Below, piece by piece: positions 24,764 through 28,328 of a stretch of 28,328 nucleotides of DNA. The number at the start of each line of letters is the position of its first letter. The first letter of the stretch is position 1. The DNA is taken from assembly GCA_039198685.1 (NCBI GenBank), contig JBCCTK010000020.1, forward strand, positions 1-28,328, in the 5' to 3' direction. Under the pieces are notes generated by a model. That model searched no databases. It had not been told where the DNA came from and was given only the letters and a program-made list of their open reading frames with translations. Both the position numbers and the translations under genes were made by a program. Source of the DNA: UBA5336 sp039198685 (GTDB taxonomy: Bacteria > Pseudomonadota > Alphaproteobacteria > Caulobacterales > Hyphomonadaceae).

Positions 24764-25372
24764 TTAGCGCGCCTGCCTTGGATCTGATTTCGGTGCGGGC
24801 GCCAAACGCAGCACTTCCGTTTGGAACCGTTCATCATCCCCCTTTGCCAACAGGGGCAAAGCGCGTGATACAGCAGCTAATAGGGCATTGCGCCATGTTG
24901 TCTCCGATTTCGGAAAGTCCGAAAGGACGTAGGGCATCACCCTGGACTTGTCGCCAGGATGGCCCACGCCCATACGCACGCGGCGAATCTCTGGCCCGAG
25001 ATGGGACATCACAGAGCGTACACCGTTATTGCCTGAGTGTCCGCCGCCCCGTTTGATTCGGATGCGTCCGGGAGCCAAGTCGATTTCATCATGGAACATG
25101 GTGACGTCTTCAGCGGAGAGTTTGTAAAATCTCACAGCCTCTGAAACGGCGCGACCCGTTTCATTATAAAACGTGGTGGGTTTCATCAGCAGCGTTTTTA
25201 TGCGCTCGCCCTCGCATTCGATCCAACCTTCGCACACCACTGAATTGAATTTTGATTTCCAGGGGTTGAACCCATGGTCTTCTGCAATCTGGTCGAGCGC
25301 CATGAAACCAAGATTATGGCGGTTGCCCAAGTATTTGGGTTCCGGATTTCCTTGTCCCATTAAAATCAGCAC
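24764..25372 (-). CDS. pth: Peptidyl-tRNA hydrolase
   Basis: A 202-residue Pth that frees tRNAs from prematurely released peptidyl-tRNA. Catalytic residues are recognisable: Asn9 and His19 in GQGNPEPKYLGNRHNLGF and the Asp in FHDEIDLAPGRIR; KPTTFYNETGRAV and GGGHSGNNGVRS are the remaining signature blocks. The start is a GTG (minus strand, 25370-25372) preceded by GGGAGG five bases away; the longer frame reaching 25471 adds 33 unconserved residues. It follows rplY after 110 bases on the same strand, the usual alphaproteobacterial order. It is tail-to-tail with the TIR gene, three bases apart. Confidence 0.96.
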   Translation of the reverse strand: MLILMGQGNPEPKYLGNRHNLGFMALDQIAEDHGFNPWKSKFNSVVCEGWIECEGERIKTLLMKPTTFYNETGRAVSEAVRFYKLSAEDVTMFHDEIDLAPGRIRIKRGGGHSGNNGVRSVMSHLGPEIRRVRMGVGHPGDKSRVMPYVLSDFPKSETTWRNALLAAVSRALPLLAKGDDERFQTEVLRLAPAPKSDPRQAR

Positions 25373-25482
25373 TGGCGCCTCCCAAGACCGGGTTGGTCGC
25401 GCGCCAGGAAGGAGCCCGACCATAACCGAATAGAGTGTCTTGGAGATGCGCGCGAGCATGGGCCAGCGCAACCCAAACTGAC

Positions 25483-26121
25483 CTATTCGTCGCTCTGCTG
25501 GGTGGCCTCTACCGCTTCTGGATCAACGTCGTCCGTTTCTTCCGTCTCAGTTTTACCGCCGCGTCCGGCAATGGTCGCGATGGTGAAGTCCCGGTCGGTA
25601 ATGGTTGGCTCAGCATCTGAGGGCAACGCCACGTTCGAGATTTTGACGTTGTCGCCTATCTCAAGCTTGCCGATATCTGCCACCAACTCATCGGGAATAT
25701 TGCCTGCGGGTACAAGCAGTTCCACGGCATGACGCACCACGTTGAGAGTCCCGCCCCGCTTAAGACCGGGTGATGTCTCCTCGCCCACGAAATTCACCGA
25801 GACTTCGACTTTGATTTTCTGTTGTTCGTCCACGCGATAGAGATCAACGTGCACCGGTTGGTCGGACACCGGGTGCATCTGGATATCCTGAGGGATCACC
25901 AGCTGTTTATCACCCTTGTAGACGAGGGTGGCTGTCGATGACAGGAATTGGCCCGTATTGATCGCCTTGATGACCTCGTTGCGTTTTAGATTGATGGCGA
26001 CAGGGTCTTTGCCTCCGCCATAGAGTACACCCGGCACCATGCCGAGCCTACGGGACTCACGCGCCCCGCCTTTGCCTGTGCGCTCGCGCACTTCAACATT
26101 AAATATAATACCTTCGGACAT
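25483..26121 (-). CDS. rplY: 50S ribosomal protein L25/general stress protein CTC
   Basis: A 212-residue L25 of the long CTC/TL5 type: an N-terminal 5S rRNA-binding L25 domain (VEVRERTGKGGARESRRLG, VPGVLYGGGKDP, IPQDIQMHPVSDQPVHVDLY, about residues 1-95) and a C-terminal beta domain (VSVNFVGEETSPGLKRGG onwards) with an acidic tail. It sits in the large subunit at the central protuberance. The ATG at 26121 follows GAAGGA; the open frame extends to 26271 but the added 50 residues are not L25-like. First gene of the rplY-pth pair. The tail is rich in Glu, Asp and Thr, as usual for this type. Confidence 0.95.
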   Translation of the reverse strand: MSEGIIFNVEVRERTGKGGARESRRLGMVPGVLYGGGKDPVAINLKRNEVIKAINTGQFLSSTATLVYKGDKQLVIPQDIQMHPVSDQPVHVDLYRVDEQQKIKVEVSVNFVGEETSPGLKRGGTLNVVRHAVELLVPAGNIPDELVADIGKLEIGDNVKISNVALPSDAEPTITDRDFTIATIAGRGGKTETEETDDVDPEAVEATQQSDE

Positions 26122-26280
26122 TGCTTTTCCTTCGCCCTGAAGTCCGCCGCGCCGATCTGACGTGGTGACAGCCTGACACGACCGGCGTTGCGCCGACGTC
26201 TCTTGAGCACGCGCTATGCTCATAAGTGGTGCGACGTTGCAAGCCTTTGTCTGAGCCCACCACTGCACCAAATCATACCA

Positions 26281-26661
26281 ATGGAAAAGACGGTAACCGT
26301 TTGGTTTGATGGGGCGTGCCCGCTCTGTAACAAAGAAATCGCGTTGATGCGGCGTCTCGATCGAAGGGGCACAATAGACTTTGTCGATGTCAGTGATAAT
26401 GCCTCAGGGACCTGCCCTCTCGATCGTGCAGACCTTCTTGCCCGATTCCACGCGCAGGAAAGCGGCAGCGAGATTGTCTCTGGCGCTGCCGCTTTCGCAG
26501 CCATGTGGCGCGCTATTCCCTGGCTTGCACCTTTTGGTCAACTGGCACGTATTCCACCTATTTTGTGGCTGTTGGAGCGGACCTATCGCATCTTCCTAAG
26601 AATTCGGCCGGCATTGCAGCGCAGAATGCGCGCAGCGGTGAGTGGTAAGGCCGATGTCTGA
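26281..26661 (+). CDS. DCC-family (DUF393) thiol-disulfide protein
   Basis: A 126-residue DUF393 protein. The family name comes from the DxxCPLC motif, here DGACPLCNKE with Cys13 and Cys16, placed after the first beta strand (TVTVWFDG) as in thioredoxin-like folds. IDFVDVSDNA follows as the second strand. Function is not settled; a redox role is inferred from the CxxC pair. The C-terminal part (WLAPFGQLARIPPILWLLERTYRIFLRIRP) is hydrophobic and may lie on the membrane. No good ribosome site is seen before the ATG at 26281, but the N-terminus fits the family. The next gene starts eight bases before this one ends, so the two are co-transcribed. Confidence 0.88.
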   Translation: MEKTVTVWFDGACPLCNKEIALMRRLDRRGTIDFVDVSDNASGTCPLDRADLLARFHAQESGSEIVSGAAAFAAMWRAIPWLAPFGQLARIPPILWLLERTYRIFLRIRPALQRRMRAAVSGKADV

Positions 26662-27223
26662 CTTTGCTTCTTCTGGTCTCGAAGAGATTGGGCGGTCCTG
26701 TCTGGATGCGCTGTCCAGAGCAGCCCTGGATAAACGATCGCCACACCGGTGGCCTGTGTTGATTACGGGCGGCATGGACGGAGGCGGGCAGGGGCGCATC
26801 GTTGTGCTGCGCCGATTTGACCGTGTGCGTCGCCAAGCGGAGATTTGGACAGATCGCCGAAGCGCGAAAGTGGCCGAACTTACAAAGCAGCCCAAGGCAA
26901 CGCTTCTCTTCTTCGACAAGTCGAAAATGATCCAGATGCGCGCGATGGGCACAGTTGAGATTGTGATTTCCGGAGACACTTGGGAGACGAGGCTTGAGCA
27001 GGCTGGGCGAGCCGGACTTGATGATTACACGACCACCTTGGCGCCTGGTAGCCCATTGGGCGACGGTGAGATAACCCGTCAGATATCGCTGGAACGTGAA
27101 ACCTTTACCTTGGTCCGAGTGTCCATTGATCAGTTAGATTGGCTGCATTTGTCCCGAGACGGACACCGGCGTGCTCTGCTGGACTGGCGCTCAGGGGCAG
27201 AACATATGTGGCAGGTTCCCTGA
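26654..27223 (+). CDS. Pyridoxamine 5'-phosphate oxidase-like FMN split-barrel protein
   Basis: A 189-residue protein of the PNPOx-like split beta-barrel family. Recognisable pieces are RIVVLRRFDRVRRQAEIWTD, the segment SAKVAELTKQPKATLLFFDK that normally contacts FMN phosphate, MIQMRAMGTVEI, and a C-terminal part ending FTLVRVSIDQLDWLHLSRDG with RRALLDW, the PNPOx-type end. Members oxidise or reduce diverse substrates or bind FMN or haem; this one is not necessarily PdxH, as the substrate residues could not be checked. The ATG at 26654 overlaps the preceding gene's tail by eight bases, so translational coupling is likely. A GTG at 26642 is an alternative start. Confidence 0.8.
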   Translation: MSDFASSGLEEIGRSCLDALSRAALDKRSPHRWPVLITGGMDGGGQGRIVVLRRFDRVRRQAEIWTDRRSAKVAELTKQPKATLLFFDKSKMIQMRAMGTVEIVISGDTWETRLEQAGRAGLDDYTTTLAPGSPLGDGEITRQISLERETFTLVRVSIDQLDWLHLSRDGHRRALLDWRSGAEHMWQVP

Positions 27224-27362
27224 CTCGGCTTTCGTCTGTTAGGCTGAGATGAACCTATACCAACGAAAATCGGCGTCATTGCCTCATTTACGCCCTCAAT
27301 TCGCTGGCGAACAGGTCTACAAGGTCTCCAACGCTCAATCCAAAGGAGGGAAAAGCGACCCC

Positions 27363-28265
27363 ATGCTGTCCAGCTTTATTGCCCTTGCGGCCGGTGTGAT
27401 TGGCGGCGTCGACATTCATGCCGCACCCAGCCTGCCCATCGCTGTTGTTTCTGAAAATGCCCCAAGGTTACCCGCAGAGATTGCAGTGCCCAGTATTGTC
27501 TCGCCGTCCGGGTCATTGCCCACGCCTCGCCTTGTAAAGGTTCAAGAAGATCAACCGGCAACCCAGCCAACGGACTCAGACCTTGAGGTCGATCCACGGG
27601 AGGTCGAGACGAGGCCATTGCAGTCGACAGAACAGTCTGAATCGGTAGAGGCCGCGCCAAATCCAAACGAATCCATATCGCGGGAGCGGCGGGCTGATCC
27701 GTCTGTTCTGTCCGTCACAGAGCGGCGCGCCGTTCTGAAAGCCGCGTCCAATGCCATGTCTGGTGTGGAGACGGCAAAGGGTCGATTTGTGCAAATTGAT
27801 GCAAACGGTGGATTGAGCGAGGGCGAATTTTTCCTGCAGCGCCCAGGTCGCATGCGTTTTGATTATGATGCGCCTGTTCCGATCTTGATTGCGGCCGATG
27901 GCGTTACCGTGGCGATGCGGGATGACGAGTTGGAGACGGTTGACCGTGTTCCCCTTGTCTCAACGCCGCTGAGTTTGCTGTTGGACGATAATCTGGATTT
28001 TGAAACCGAAGCAGATGTCCTTCGTGTGCAACGTGCCAATGGGATTGTTGCGATTACGGTCGTCGATCCCGATGACAATGCGGGAGGAGAGCTTACCTTA
28101 ATCTTTAATGCCGGATCATACGATCTGTTGGCGTGGCGTGTGCTTGATGCAAATGGCGGTATCACGACCGTTGAGCTGAAGGATGTGACCACGGGTATCT
28201 CTCTGAATCCACGACTGTTTATCGTTGAGGACTTCGAAGACGAGGATGATGATCGCAGGCGGTGA
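27363..28265 (+). CDS. lolA: LolA-type outer-membrane lipoprotein carrier protein with long linker
   Basis: A 300-residue exported protein. Residues 1-22 are a signal peptide (SFIALAAGVIGGVDIHAAP). Residues about 23-115 are a Pro/Glu/Ser-rich low-complexity segment. The LolA domain covers about 118-300: AASNAMSGVETAKGRFVQI, GEFFLQRPGRMRFDYDAPVP, the strand TVAMRDDELETVDRVPL, LSLLLDDNLDF and the closing WRVLDANGGITTVELKDV. LolA carries lipoproteins through the periplasm from LolCDE to the outer membrane. The start at 27363 follows AAGGAGGG, a strong ribosome site, whereas an upstream in-frame ATG at 27249 has none. The tail is strongly acidic then basic. The extra linker is not usual for LolA, so a specialised paralogue is possible. 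Confidence 0.82.
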   Translation: MLSSFIALAAGVIGGVDIHAAPSLPIAVVSENAPRLPAEIAVPSIVSPSGSLPTPRLVKVQEDQPATQPTDSDLEVDPREVETRPLQSTEQSESVEAAPNPNESISRERRADPSVLSVTERRAVLKAASNAMSGVETAKGRFVQIDANGGLSEGEFFLQRPGRMRFDYDAPVPILIAADGVTVAMRDDELETVDRVPLVSTPLSLLLDDNLDFETEADVLRVQRANGIVAITVVDPDDNAGGELTLIFNAGSYDLLAWRVLDANGGITTVELKDVTTGISLNPRLFIVEDFEDEDDDRRR

Positions 28266-28328
28266 TAACTTATCGGTAACCAAAGCGTGAATGCAACACG
28301 CAAGCTAAAATTACGAATTATTCTTGAA
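28266..28328. other. Window end, no feature seen
   Basis: The last 63 bases after the LolA-type gene are AT-rich and hold no stable hairpin or open frame that could be recognised. A further gene may start beyond the window. Confidence 0.5.

Overview
The window is a chromosomal segment of an alphaproteobacterium. The evidence is the pairing of a J-domain gene with a bolA gene, a CTC-type ribosomal protein L25 gene next to pth and ychF, a short class I ribonucleotide reductase large subunit, and a candidate LexA site of the alphaproteobacterial direct-repeat type (GTTC-N7-GTTC). A marine Hyphomonadales/Parvularculales-like lineage would fit the secreted choice-of-anchor L protein and the lipoproteins, but that placement is only an impression. 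No rRNA, tRNA, CRISPR array, insertion sequence or phage gene was seen.

Layout. 1-2200: a YkvA-type (DUF1232) gene, a decayed DUF11-type gene remnant on the opposite strand, then a divergent J-domain/bolA pair. 2203-8167 (minus strand): acyl-CoA ligase, a membrane-anchored unknown, an HSL-type esterase and a large secreted choice-of-anchor L/GEVED/DUF11 protein. 8317-9624: a MetY-type sulfhydrylase with a clear terminator. 9685-12690 (minus strand): an outer-membrane-type protein and nrdA, which has its own terminator and a pair of NrdR boxes upstream. 12990-15209: UDP-glucuronate decarboxylase, a family-2-like glycosyltransferase, and a small lipoprotein-like gene that appears frameshifted. 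15445-18660: a secreted metallo-beta-lactamase-fold hydrolase, an EamA transporter whose start codon overlaps that of a divergent small gene, and an NADPH-type aldehyde/ketone reductase. 18657-20628 (minus strand): a tightly packed operon of two SDR dehydrogenases and a hotdog thioesterase. 20705-22576: an ABC exporter. 22585-26121: ychF, pth and rplY on the minus strand, interrupted by a plus-strand gene for a membrane-anchored TIR-domain protein. 26281-28265: a DCC-family thiol protein, an FMN split-barrel protein and a LolA-domain protein.

The genes fall into several themes. Lipid/acyl metabolism is represented by the CoA ligase, esterase, thioesterase and SDR pair. Envelope functions are represented by LolA, the ABC exporter, UDP-xylose synthesis, a glycosyltransferase and lipoproteins. 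Nucleotide supply under NrdR control and translation housekeeping (L25, Pth, YchF) make up the rest. The most unusual points are the TIR protein inside the translation cluster with Ala where the NADase Glu normally sits, the paired NrdR boxes and nearby SOS-like box upstream of an nrdA without an adjacent nrdB, and two apparently broken genes (479-862 and 14818-15209).
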